DNA of 7,698 nucleotides from contig LSIG01000164.1 in assembly GCA_001556125.1 (NCBI GenBank), forward strand, positions 1 through 7,698. The letters run 5' to 3'. A program made the translations under genes and the position numbers. Shown here in pieces: positions 1 to 5,994 of the stretch. This DNA comes from Rhizobiales bacterium CCH10-E5. GTDB lineage: Bacteria > Pseudomonadota > Alphaproteobacteria > Rhizobiales > Beijerinckiaceae. Within the stretch, counting starts at the first letter, position 1; each line of letters starts with the position of its first letter. A model generated the notes under the pieces. That model was not told the DNA's origin. It saw only the letters and a list, made by a program, of their open reading frames with translations, and did not search any database.

Positions 1-45
1 CCCCCATCCCTAACCCTTCCCCACCGCAAGCGGGGGGAAGGGGAC
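1..45. repeat. REP-like intergenic palindrome downstream of gcvPA
   Basis: A near-perfect hairpin spans 14-42. The arms CCCTTCCCC (14-22) and GGGGAAGGG (34-42) are perfectly complementary. Inside them CCG (24-26) pairs with CGG (31-33) around a CAAG loop, leaving A23 unpaired. The flank CCCTAA and the C/G-rich arms resemble short palindromes dispersed between genes in many Rhizobiales genomes; that resemblance is from memory. The element lies between the gcvPA stop codon and the window edge, where gcvPB would be expected. No T-run follows the stem in the gcvPA direction (the next bases read TTAGGGATGG), so it is not a classical intrinsic terminator. It could still halt exonucleases or protect the upstream mRNA. 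Confidence 0.6.
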
Positions 46-67
46 AGGTCGTGCCCGGCCGCAACCG

Positions 68-1411
68 TCACGCCAGCACCTCCGCGAGCGCCGCCACGAA
101 GGCCGCCCGATCCTCGTTCGTGTTGATTTCGGTCGATGCGACGAGCAGCAGGTCGTCGAGCCCGGCGCCGGGCAGCAGCCGCGACACCGGCACGCCGGCG
201 AGGATGCCCTTCGCCGCCAGCGCCTCGACGATCTCAGCCGCCGGCTTCGGCAGCTTCACGGTGAACTCGTTGAAGAAGCTCTGGTTGAGCACCGAGACGC
301 CCTTCACCCCGGCCAGCGCATCGGCCAGCGCCACGGCGTTGGCGTGGTTGACCTCGGCGAGGCGGGTGAAGCCGGCCTGTCCGAGCAGCGTCATGTGGAT
401 GGTGAAGGCCAGCACGCAGAGGCCGGAATTGGTGCAGATGTTCGAGGTCGCCTTGTCGCGGCGGATATGCTGCTCGCGGGTGGAGAGCGTCAGCACGAAG
501 CCGCGCTGGCCCGAGGCGTCGACGGTCTCGCCGCAGAGCCGGCCCGGCATCTGGCGGATGTATTTCGACTTGGCGGCGAAGAGCCCGACATAAGGCCCGC
601 CGAAGTTCAGCGCGTTGCCGATCGACTGGCCCTCGCCGACGACGATGTCGGCATCCTGTTCGCCGGGCGGCGTCACGGCGCCGAGCGCGACGACCTCGGT
701 GAAGACCGCGATCAGCAGGGCGCCATGGGCATGGGCCTTGGCGGCGATGGGCTTCAGGTCGCGCAGATTGCCGAAGAAGTCCGGCGACTGCACCACGACG
801 CAGGAGGTCTGGTCGTCGATCTGGGCGAGGATGTCCTCGGTGGCCGCGACGTCGGGCGCCAGGGTGACGACCTCGTCATTGGCCATCTCGGAGAGGGTCC
901 GGACGACGTCGGCATAATGCGGGTGGAGGCCGCCGGACAGCACCGCCTTGTTCCGCTTGGTGACGCGATGCGCCATCAGCACGGCTTCGCCCGTGCCGGT
1001 CGAGCCGTCATACATCGAGGCGTTGGCGACCTCCATGCCGGTCAGGGCCGATACTTGCGTCTGGAACTCGAAGAGATATTGCAGCGTGCCCTGGGCGATC
1101 TCGGGCTGGTAGGGCGTGTAGCTCGTGAGGAACTCCGAGCGCTGGATCAGGTGGTCCACGGTGGCCGGGACATGGTGCTTGTAGGCGCCGGCGCCGACGA
1201 AGAAGGGCACCGAGGAGGCCGCGACGTTGCGGGCCGACATCCGCGCTAGGATGCGCTCGACCTCGAGCTCGCCCTTGGCACGCGGCAGATCGACCGGCGC
1301 CTTCAGCAGCTTGTCGGCCGGCACATCGGAGAACAGGGCATCGACGTCGGCGACGCCGATGCGGGCCAGCATGTCCTGCCGGTCGGCATCGCTCAGGGGG
1401 AGATAGCGCAT
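68..1411 (-). CDS. gcvPA: Glycine dehydrogenase (aminomethyl-transferring) subunit 1, GcvPA
   Basis: This is the N-terminal-half subunit of a split P-protein. With GcvPB it decarboxylates glycine in the cytoplasm and passes the aminomethyl group to the lipoyl arm of GcvH. The 447 residues match the usual length of free-standing GcvPA. The N-terminus [15 protein letters not shown] is typical of the family, as are the stretches [49 protein letters not shown] and [10 protein letters not shown]. In split enzymes the PLP lysine sits in GcvPB, so no Schiff-base lysine is expected here. The ATG at 1411 has a GAGGAA ribosome-binding site about 8 nt upstream. The gene is third in the gcvT-gcvH-gcvPA order. 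It is separated from gcvH by an unusually long gap filled by a palindromic element. gcvPB must lie outside the window for a working enzyme. Confidence 0.95.
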   Translation of the reverse strand: MRYLPLSDADRQDMLARIGVADVDALFSDVPADKLLKAPVDLPRAKGELEVERILARMSARNVAASSVPFFVGAGAYKHHVPATVDHLIQRSEFLTSYTPYQPEIAQGTLQYLFEFQTQVSALTGMEVANASMYDGSTGTGEAVLMAHRVTKRNKAVLSGGLHPHYADVVRTLSEMANDEVVTLAPDVAATEDILAQIDDQTSCVVVQSPDFFGNLRDLKPIAAKAHAHGALLIAVFTEVVALGAVTPPGEQDADIVVGEGQSIGNALNFGGPYVGLFAAKSKYIRQMPGRLCGETVDASGQRGFVLTLSTREQHIRRDKATSNICTNSGLCVLAFTIHMTLLGQAGFTRLAEVNHANAVALADALAGVKGVSVLNQSFFNEFTVKLPKPAAEIVEALAAKGILAGVPVSRLLPGAGLDDLLLVASTEINTNEDRAAFVAALAEVLA

Positions 1412-1423
1412 GGTGGTTCCTCG

Positions 1424-1565
1424 GTCATTCCGGGGCCGAGCGCAGCGAGGAGCCCGGAACCCATGAACACAGGTGTTTCAAAGCCAGCCGCGGACCCGGC
1501 GCCCCTTCGGCGGGCGTCGTGGTCATGGGTTCCGGGCTCGCGCCTTCGGCGCGTCCCGGAATGAC
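1424..1565. repeat. 142-bp nested inverted repeat between gcvH and gcvPA
   Basis: The outer arms GTCATTCCGGG (1424-1434) and CCCGGAATGAC (1555-1565) are perfect 11-bp inverted repeats. The inner arms GAGCCCGGAACCCATGA (1450-1466) and TCATGGGTTCCGGGCTC (1523-1539) are perfect 17-bp inverted repeats. Smaller hairpins occur within it: AACAC/GTGTT at about 1466-1477, and GCGCC-TTC-GGCGC just inside the right outer arm. Palindromes built on CATTCCGGG and CCCGGAATGA are familiar dispersed repeats between genes in Bradyrhizobium-like genomes (from memory). I therefore read it as a REP or MITE-like unit with no coding capacity. It ends 4 nt from the gcvH stop codon and 12 nt from the gcvPA start, so it would be transcribed in the gcv mRNA as a long hairpin. 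Confidence 0.8.
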
Positions 1566-1569
1566 GACC

Positions 1570-1944
1570 TCACAGCGTCTTGAGATAATTCTGGTACTCG
1601 GCCTCGCTCATCAGGCCTTCCAGCTCGGCGGCGTCCTTGAGCTTGAGCTTCAGGAACCAGCCCTTGCCGGAGGGGTCCTCGTTGACGGTGCCCGGCGCGC
1701 CCTCGAGCTCGCTGTTGACGGCCACGACCTCGCCGGAAACCGGCGCGTAGACCTCGGAAGCGGCCTTGACGCTCTCGACCACAGCCGCCTCGCCGCCCTT
1801 GGCGACGGTCTTGCCGATGCTCGGCAGCTCGACGAAGACGACGTCCCCGAGCTGGCCCTGGGCGAAATCGGTGATGCCGACGACGCCGGTCTCGCCCTCG
1901 ATGCGGATGTACTCGTGGTCTTTGGTGTAGCGGGTCTCGGCCAT
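1570..1944 (-). CDS. gcvH: Glycine cleavage system H protein (lipoyl carrier)
   Basis: GcvH is the small cytoplasmic lipoyl protein that shuttles the aminomethyl group from the P-protein to the T-protein and is reoxidised by the L-protein (dihydrolipoamide dehydrogenase, not in this window). The 124 residues match the family length. The lipoyl-attachment motif ESVKAAS is intact with the modified lysine at K60, followed by the conserved turn YAPVSGEVVAVN. The N-terminus (ETRYTKDHEYIRIEGETG) and the GWFLKLKL strand near the C-terminus are also typical. The ATG at 1944 is preceded by a GGAG ribosome-binding site about 8 nt upstream. The gap to gcvT is only 35 nt, consistent with one operon under the riboswitch upstream of gcvT. 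Confidence 0.97.
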   Translation of the reverse strand: MAETRYTKDHEYIRIEGETGVVGITDFAQGQLGDVVFVELPSIGKTVAKGGEAAVVESVKAASEVYAPVSGEVVAVNSELEGAPGTVNEDPSGKGWFLKLKLKDAAELEGLMSEAEYQNYLKTL

Positions 1945-1979
1945 GTCTGGTCTCCGGAGCGAAAAGGGGTTGAGCGGGT

Positions 1980-3137
1980 TCAGCGCTTGTAGCGGTTGGG
2001 AACGAAGGGCATCGCGGCCACGACGGCCGGCAGAGGCTTGCCCCGCACGATCAGGTGGAGCGGAGTGCCCGGCGCGCTGTGGGCCGTGGCGACGTAGCCC
2101 ATGGCGCAGGGGGCGTTCAGCGTCGGGCCGAAGCCGCCGGAGGTGACCTTGCCGACGACCTCGCCCTCGGGCGTCGCGATCTCGGCGCCCTCGCGGGCCG
2201 GAGCCCGGCCTTCCGGCAGCAGGCCGACGCGGACGCGGCCGACACCCTCAGTGAATTCGCGCTGAACGCGCGCGGCTCCGGGGAAGCCGCCCTCCTCGCG
2301 ACGCCGCTTCTGGATCGACCAGGTCAGCGCCGCCTCGACCGGCGAGGTCGTGGTGTCGATGTCGTGGCCATAGAGGCAGAGCCCCGCTTCCAGCCGCAGC
2401 GAATCACGCGCGCCGAGGCCGATCGGCTTGACGCTCGCATCGAGCAGCAGCGTGTCCCAGATCTCGCCGATCTTCGCGGCGGCGGCCGAAATCTCGTAGC
2501 CGTCCTCGCCGGTGTAGCCGGAGCGGCTGACATTGGCCTTGATGCCGGCGACCGTCATGGTGCGCGAGGTCATGAAGCCCATCTCGGCCGCTTCCGGCGC
2601 GAGCGCGGCCAGCGCGGCCTCGGCGCCCGGCCCCTGCAGCGCGATGAGGCCACGATGCTCGGCGCGGATCAGCTTCACATTGGCGGGGAGACGCGCCTCG
2701 ATATGGGCGTAGTCCTGCGCCTTGCAGGCGGCGTTGACGACGAGGTAGAGCGCGCCGTCCTCGTCCGGATCGATCGAGCGCGTCACCATCAGATCGTCGA
2801 GGATGCCGCCCTCCTCGTTCAGGAGCTGCGAGTAGCGCTGCTTGCCCGGCGCGAGATTGACGATGTCGGCGGGAATCAGCGCCTCGAGCGCGCGCGCCGT
2901 GGTCTCGTGATCGGGGCCAACCAGAAAGCACTGGCCCATATGCGAGACGTCGAAGAGGCCGGCCTTCTCGCGCGTCCAGTTGTGCTCGCTCAGGATGCCT
3001 GTGGGATACTGGACCGGCATGTCGTAGCCGGCGAAGGGCACCATGCGGGCGCCGAGCGCGACATGGCGGGCATGAAGCGGGGTCTTGAGTATGACGGCCT
3101 CGGGCGAAGCCCCGGCATCGGCAACAGCGGCATCCAT
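1980..3137 (-). CDS. gcvT: Glycine cleavage system T protein, aminomethyltransferase
   Basis: GcvT takes the aminomethyl group from lipoylated GcvH, releases ammonia and makes 5,10-methylene-tetrahydrofolate in the cytoplasm. The 385 residues cover the full family length. Recognisable parts are TPLHARHVALGARMVPFAGY (about 19-38), FDVSHMGQ (62-69), the folate-site segment PGKQRYSQLLNEEGGILDDL (97-116) with the catalytic Asp in the D114-D115 pair, the segment SGYTGEDGYEI (206-216), GARDSLRLEAGLCLYG (242-257) and the C-terminal SGGFGPTLN (333-341). The ATG at 3137 has a GGAAGGGG ribosome-binding site with 6-nt spacing (3144-3151), which supports this start. It is the first gene of the operon, and its leader carries the tandem glycine riboswitch. 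Confidence 0.97.
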   Translation of the reverse strand: MDAAVADAGASPEAVILKTPLHARHVALGARMVPFAGYDMPVQYPTGILSEHNWTREKAGLFDVSHMGQCFLVGPDHETTARALEALIPADIVNLAPGKQRYSQLLNEEGGILDDLMVTRSIDPDEDGALYLVVNAACKAQDYAHIEARLPANVKLIRAEHRGLIALQGPGAEAALAALAPEAAEMGFMTSRTMTVAGIKANVSRSGYTGEDGYEISAAAAKIGEIWDTLLLDASVKPIGLGARDSLRLEAGLCLYGHDIDTTTSPVEAALTWSIQKRRREEGGFPGAARVQREFTEGVGRVRVGLLPEGRAPAREGAEIATPEGEVVGKVTSGGFGPTLNAPCAMGYVATAHSAPGTPLHLIVRGKPLPAVVAAMPFVPNRYKR

Positions 3138-3143
3138 CGACGG

Positions 3144-3156
3144 CCCCTTCCAGAGT
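3144..3156 (-). promoter_or_regulatory. gcvT ribosome-binding site overlapping a repeat of an aptamer strand
   Basis: On the transcribed strand the gcvT Shine-Dalgarno GGAAGGGG (3144-3151) is joined to ACUCUGGAA (3148-3156). The same nine bases occur in the 5' P1 strand of the second glycine aptamer (3287-3295). The 3' P1 strand CAGAG (3197-3201) could therefore pair with either copy. The choice would decide whether the ribosome-binding site is exposed. The repeat is seen directly; the switching role is inferred. Confidence 0.5.
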
Positions 3157-3168
3157 CGAGCGCAGGCC

Positions 3169-3186
3169 CCGGACGGATGTGTCCGG
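3169..3186 (-). promoter_or_regulatory. Small hairpin in the gcvT expression platform
   Basis: CCGGAC and GTCCGG arms form a perfect 6-bp stem with a 6-nt loop. It lies between the end of the riboswitch and the gcvT ribosome-binding site. No T-run follows it, so it is unlikely to be an intrinsic terminator. It may set the geometry of the leader. Confidence 0.4.
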
Positions 3187-3192
3187 AACGCG

Positions 3193-3394
3193 CCCCCTCT
3201 GTCTTGGAACCTGAGAGATTTCCCCGAGCCGGCCTCATGAGCCGGACAGGTTACACCCGTCGGTGGACGGGGTTGCCCCCGCCGCTTTCCAGAGTGCCAG
3301 TTCCCACGCGGTCCGTTTGCCTGAGCGTTTCCGGGGCGGTTGCGCCTTCGGCGCCGGAGCCGGACAAGTCCGGACCCGGTCTCTTCCGCGGGGA
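3193..3394 (-). promoter_or_regulatory. Tandem glycine riboswitch upstream of gcvT
   Basis: Two glycine aptamers lie in series on the gcvT-sense strand. Aptamer 1 (about 3306-3394) has a P1 stem CGCGG/CCGCG (3386-3390 with 3307-3311), the purine-rich GGAAGAGACC entry, the core GCCGAAGGCGCAACC, and the closing run CGCUCAGGCAAACGGACCG. Aptamer 2 (about 3193-3298) has P1 CUCUG/CAGAG (3290-3294 with 3197-3201), the entry CUCUGGAAAG, the core CACCGACGGGUGUAACC, and the closing run UCUCUCAGGUUCCAAGACAG. A linker of about 8 nt joins them. These match the glycine riboswitch family, where glycine usually turns on gcv genes. Position directly upstream of gcvT agrees. No T-tract terminator is visible, so control of translation (or Rho-dependent control) is more likely than intrinsic termination. 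Confidence 0.93.
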
Positions 3395-3411
3395 TGTTGC
3401 GGCTGTCGGCA

Positions 3412-3439
3412 CAGATACAAGACGGCGCGCCGTAGTCAA
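3412..3439 (-). promoter_or_regulatory. Candidate sigma70-type promoter of the gcv operon
   Basis: On the minus strand a TTGACT -35 element (3434-3439) is followed after 16 nt by TATCTG (3412-3417) as a possible -10. Transcription would begin near 3404-3406, about 10 nt ahead of the first aptamer, which is where a riboswitch transcript should start. The stretch is less GC-rich than its surroundings. The -10 match is moderate, so this remains a prediction. Confidence 0.55.
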
Positions 3440-3444
3440 TCGAG

Positions 3445-3470
3445 CGGCTGCCTTCTTAACAGGCAAGCCG
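3445..3470 (-). terminator. Possible terminator hairpin after the lipoprotein gene
   Basis: On the minus strand the stem is CGGC-T-TGCCT paired with AGGCA-GCCG, with one bulged T and a GTTAAGA loop. It lies 40 nt past the lipoprotein stop codon and directly before the gcv -35 element. Position fits a boundary between transcription units. No T-run follows, so a Rho-independent terminator is not proven. Confidence 0.35.
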
Positions 3471-3509
3471 CGCGACTCTTTGCAGCGGCCGGGACGCCGC
3501 GCTCGCCGA

Positions 3510-4118
3510 TCAGCGCCGGCGCGACCGCGCCGGGGTGGCCGAACCACCGCCGAGGCTGACGATGATCTCGACGTCGCCGCGGCCGGCCGGGACGACGATG
3601 CCGTCCTCGACATGCGAGAAGTCGGTGCCGCCCTGGCCGGAGGCGATGGTGCCGCCGACCCGCGCGGCGCGGCGGGCGATCTGCGTGGTGCCACGGGTGA
3701 CGCTCGTGGTCAGCGTCGCGCCATAGGTGCCGGGGCCGCCGGCCGGGCCGAGCAGGACCCGCCCCTCGACGCCGACCTTCAGGCGATAGCCGCCATTACC
3801 GGTCGGCGTGCATTCGCGGGCGACGTTGAGGATCGAGATCTGGTGACGCAGGCTGCCGCTGTCCGGACCGGACTGGGCGCGCAGGGCGGCGCCGCCATCG
3901 GCGATGATCACATCCGGGCAGACCAGCTGCTCTTCGTCATCCTTCGGCAGCTGATCGGGCGGGGGCGGCGTCGTCGACTGGAACATGACGACGTTGCCGA
4001 GCGTCTGCAGCGTGCTCGGCTGGCCGGACGAGGAGCCCGAAGAACCGCAGCCGGCAAGGCCGAGGCAGAGGAACGGCAGAGCCAGCAGGCTCGGGCGGCG
4101 AAGCAGCATCTCGTTCAC
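3510..4118 (-). CDS. Uncharacterised lipoprotein
   Basis: The product has 202 residues. The N-terminus has charged residues, a hydrophobic stretch (LLALPFLCLG) and a lipobox LAGC with the acylated cysteine at C24, so it should be a lipid-anchored envelope protein. A Gly/Ser-rich linker follows, then a Pro-rich patch (TTPPPPDQLP). The folded part starts near CPDV (C67), contains ARECTP (C103) and VGVEGRVLLGPAGGPG (115-130), and ends with DFSHVEDGIVVP. The two mature cysteines, C67 and C103, could form a disulfide. I recall similar GPAGxPG lipoproteins in Rhizobiales but know no function for them. The start is taken as GTG at 4118, with GGAG 8 nt upstream and a 4-nt overlap (GTGA) with the ialB-like stop codon; ATG at 4109 is the alternative. 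The last residues are basic (ARSRRR). Confidence 0.8.
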   Translation of the reverse strand: MNEMLLRRPSLLALPFLCLGLAGCGSSGSSSGQPSTLQTLGNVVMFQSTTPPPPDQLPKDDEEQLVCPDVIIADGGAALRAQSGPDSGSLRHQISILNVARECTPTGNGGYRLKVGVEGRVLLGPAGGPGTYGATLTTSVTRGTTQIARRAARVGGTIASGQGGTDFSHVEDGIVVPAGRGDVEIIVSLGGGSATPARSRRR

Positions 4119-4624
4119 GGCAGGGTCTCCACGCCGGGGCCGAAGCCGTTGAGGGAGACAGGCACGCCCACCCCCTCTTCCGGCGTCTGGAATACGATGA
4201 AGGTGGCGTTCTTACCGCCCTTGAGCTGGCCGAGCAGAGTGTCGTCCATGACGACCTCGGCGACGCAACCGGTGGTCAGGCAGCGCACGAAGCCGGCGCG
4301 GCCGATGTCCTTGTCGTCGATCTTCAGGCCGAGGCCGGAGGGCAGCAGCACGCCGAGCGGCGCGACGACGCGCAGCAGCCGGCTCTTCTGATCGGCGGTC
4401 TTCAGCACGATGACGAGAAGCGTCAGATTGGGCCGATCCTCGGCTGCCACATTCTGAACCAGCGCGCACTGCTCGGTCTTCGCGCCGGGGGGCACCTCAC
4501 AGCGCATCTGCCAGTCGCCATGCGTCGACTTGACCGCGCCCTGGGCCAGAGTATTCCCGCCCGACAGCCCGGCGCCGGCGAGCGCGAGGGCCGCCGCGCA
4601 GACAGGTCCGATGATCCTACCCAT
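4115..4624 (-). CDS. Invasion-associated locus B (IalB) family secreted protein
   Basis: The product has 169 residues. A signal peptide is visible (MGRIIGPVCAAALALAG...), probably cut after TLA near residue 27. The mature part carries hallmarks of the IalB family: HGDWQMRCEVPPGAKTEQCA, VVAPLGVLLPSGLGLKID, GFVRCLTTGCVAEVV and ATFIVFQTPEEGVGVPVSLN. The four mature cysteines (C42, C53, C115, C120) suggest two disulfides in the periplasm or at the cell surface. IalB is named for a Bartonella factor in red-cell invasion, but relatives are widespread in free-living Rhizobiales and their role there is unknown, so no virulence is implied. ATG 4624 is chosen over longer upstream options because it begins the signal peptide and follows a strong GGAGGAA site. 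The stop codon overlaps the start of the lipoprotein gene, so the two are probably translated together. Confidence 0.9.
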   Translation of the reverse strand: MGRIIGPVCAAALALAGAGLSGGNTLAQGAVKSTHGDWQMRCEVPPGAKTEQCALVQNVAAEDRPNLTLLVIVLKTADQKSRLLRVVAPLGVLLPSGLGLKIDDKDIGRAGFVRCLTTGCVAEVVMDDTLLGQLKGGKNATFIVFQTPEEGVGVPVSLNGFGPGVETLP

Positions 4625-4632
4625 CCCTGCGA

Positions 4633-4639
4633 TTCCTCC
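4633..4639 (-). promoter_or_regulatory. Ribosome-binding site fixing the IalB-family gene start
   Basis: GGAGGAA on the minus strand lies 8 nt before ATG 4624. It is the strongest Shine-Dalgarno match near this gene. It selects the start that gives a signal peptide at the very N-terminus, rather than upstream in-frame starts that would bury it. Confidence 0.8.
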
Positions 4640-5021
4640 AAGGCGGCGAGCGCGCCGCATCCGCAATCCCCGCCCGTCGAATACGAGGATTCGGGCGAAA
4701 TGCCGACCCGAGCGCGATTGAGCCGCCGCTCGCGACCGGACGCCTGCGTTGGGACCATGCAGGCCCCGCCCTGTCAAGGCGGCAGCCGCCCGCCGCGCCA
4801 AGGCGGCCGTAGCGGGCTCGCGCGATTATGCCGCACGAGACGCACCGGCCCCTCGCATCGCCCCACTGGCGCAAGCGTGATCTTTGATTTATCGCAATCC
4901 CGAAGAGCAAGGCGGCCTCGCGGCCGCACTCGCCGCGCATGGCTGGGCCGTCGCTACGTTTCCCTCGGGATCCGTGCCGTCGGGTGACATGCGGGGCATG
5001 ATGAGGAGCGACGTCGGATCG
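4640..5021. other. Divergent intergenic region between the IalB-family gene and coxB
   Basis: About 380 bp separate the two divergent genes and must hold both promoters. Reading frames crossing it are Arg/Pro-rich shadows with no recognisable protein. A comparatively AT-rich patch at 4878-4899 holds an FNR/FixK-like box. A GCGGCC-TCGC-GGCCGC hairpin (4912-4927) would lie in the coxB leader. I see no confident -35/-10 pair on either strand. Confidence 0.6.
4884..4897. promoter_or_regulatory. FNR/FixK-like operator upstream of coxB
   Basis: TTGATTTATCGCAA fits the FixK-type pattern TTG(A/C)-N6-(T/G)CAA exactly and is close to the FNR pattern TTGAT-N4-ATCAA. It lies about 125 nt upstream of the coxB start, in the only AT-rich patch of the intergenic region. 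FNR/FixK proteins control respiratory genes by oxygen level in Rhizobiales, so a site next to an aa3 oxidase makes sense. Whether it would activate or repress cannot be told because the promoter is not mapped. A single match of this degeneracy can occur by chance. Confidence 0.45.
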
Positions 5022-5903
5022 ATGCGATTTCTGAGCAGGACCCCAGCCACACTGGCCGCATCGGCCCTCGCCGTCGCCGCGGCACTGCTTCCGGAGGCCG
5101 TTCTCGCCGGCACGGGCATGCCGAGCCCCTGGCAGCTCAACCTGCAGGGCGCGGTCACCGAGGTCGCCGCCTATATCCACTGGTTCCACGACTGGCTGAA
5201 CGTGATCATCTTCGCGATCACGCTCTTCGTGCTGGCCCTGCTGATCTATGTCTGCTGGCGCTTCAGCGAGAAGGCCAATCCGACCCCCTCCAAGACGACG
5301 CACAACGCGCTGCTCGAGGTGGCCTGGACGGTCATCCCCGTCCTGATCCTGGTCGTCATCGCGATCCCGTCCTTCCGCTTGCTGAAGCTGCAGCTGGAAG
5401 TGCCGCCGGCCGACATCACCGTGAAGGTGACCGGCAAGCAGTGGTACTGGTCCTATGAGTATCCGCAGGATGGCGGCGCCTTCACCTTTGATTCGTTGAT
5501 GCTTGACGAGAAGCAGCGGGCCGAGGCGATCGCCGGCAACAAGATCGCCGCCGCCGAGGCGCCGCGCCTTCTGGCTGTGGACAACGAGGCGGTCGTGCCG
5601 GTCGGCAAGATCGTGCGCGTGCAGGTCACCGCCGCCGACGTGATCCACAAGTTCACCGTTCCGTCCTTCGGCGTGAAGATCGACGCGATCCCCGGCCGCC
5701 TGAACGAAACCTGGTTCAAGGCCGATCGCGAGGGCATCTATTACGGCCAGTGCTCCTTCGTCTGCGGGCAGAACCACGCCTATATGCCGATCGCCTTCCG
5801 CGTCGTCAGCCAGGAGCGCTACGCCGCCTGGCTCGCCGAATCGAAGCAGAAATTCGCGAATGCCGGCGATGCCGCCGGCAAGCTCGCCGCCGCCGGCGAG
5901 TGA
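5022..5903 (+). CDS. coxB: Cytochrome c oxidase subunit II (CuA subunit)
   Basis: CoxB receives electrons from cytochrome c at its CuA centre on the periplasmic side and passes them to haem a in CoxA. From ATG 5022 there are 293 residues: a signal peptide ([10 protein letters not shown]... to about AVLAG), transmembrane helices near 57-79 and 98-120, the aromatic entry patch [10 protein letters not shown] (138-147), and a periplasmic cupredoxin domain. The CuA ligands are H209 (DVIHKF), C244, C248, H252 and M255 in [15 protein letters not shown]. The position between the cysteines that is normally Glu (CSELC/CSEIC) is Phe here (F246). ATG 5022 is preferred because it begins the signal peptide; an AGGAG lies 13 nt upstream, a long spacing. 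ATGs at 4989, 4998 and 5001 are possible alternatives. coxA follows after 91 nt on the same strand. Confidence 0.95.
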   Translation: MRFLSRTPATLAASALAVAAALLPEAVLAGTGMPSPWQLNLQGAVTEVAAYIHWFHDWLNVIIFAITLFVLALLIYVCWRFSEKANPTPSKTTHNALLEVAWTVIPVLILVVIAIPSFRLLKLQLEVPPADITVKVTGKQWYWSYEYPQDGGAFTFDSLMLDEKQRAEAIAGNKIAAAEAPRLLAVDNEAVVPVGKIVRVQVTAADVIHKFTVPSFGVKIDAIPGRLNETWFKADREGIYYGQCSFVCGQNHAYMPIAFRVVSQERYAAWLAESKQKFANAGDAAGKLAAAGE

Positions 5904-5919
5904 CGCATCCAGAACCCTC

Positions 5920-5937
5920 GCGGGCCGCCAGGCCCGC
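5920..5937 (+). other. Hairpin between coxB and coxA
   Basis: GCGGGCC and GGCCCGC form a perfect 7-bp stem around a GCCA loop, 17 nt after the coxB stop codon. There is no T-run and coxA follows shortly, so termination is unlikely. It could be an mRNA stability or processing element. Confidence 0.45.
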
Positions 5938-5994
5938 GCACCACCCGATCTGACCGACTGTCGCGAAGCGATTTCGCACGAGGAGACCAAGGCG

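Noticed and set aside
344..1249. A 301-codon plus-strand open frame opposite gcvPA
   Set aside because: It is antisense to a secure gene, with Gly/Asp/Arg-rich low-information content.
3169..3186. Intrinsic terminator as the riboswitch output
   Set aside because: The stem is only 6 bp and no U-run follows it, so attenuation by intrinsic termination is not supported.
2055..4391. A 778-codon plus-strand open frame
   Set aside because: It runs antisense across gcvT, the riboswitch, the lipoprotein gene and the IalB-family gene. Its product is Arg/Ala/Gly-rich with no recognisable domain, as expected for a GC-rich shadow frame.
4625..4801. N-terminal extension of the IalB-family protein to 4801
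   Set aside because: The extra residues are Arg-rich and would bury the signal peptide. The strong GGAGGAA site fixes the start at 4624.
4520..4987. Possible small plus-strand gene in the divergent intergenic region
   Set aside because: It is Arg/Pro/Gly-rich, overlaps the 5' end of the IalB-family gene in antisense and shows no recognisable motif.
4884..5021. N-terminal extension of CoxB from a TTG at 4884
   Set aside because: It would put 46 residues ahead of the signal peptide, there is no good ribosome-binding site, and the TTG is part of the FNR/FixK-like box.
4617..5990. A 457-codon minus-strand open frame opposite coxB
   Set aside because: It is antisense to coxB and crosses the divergent promoter region, with shadow-type composition and no family match that I recognise.
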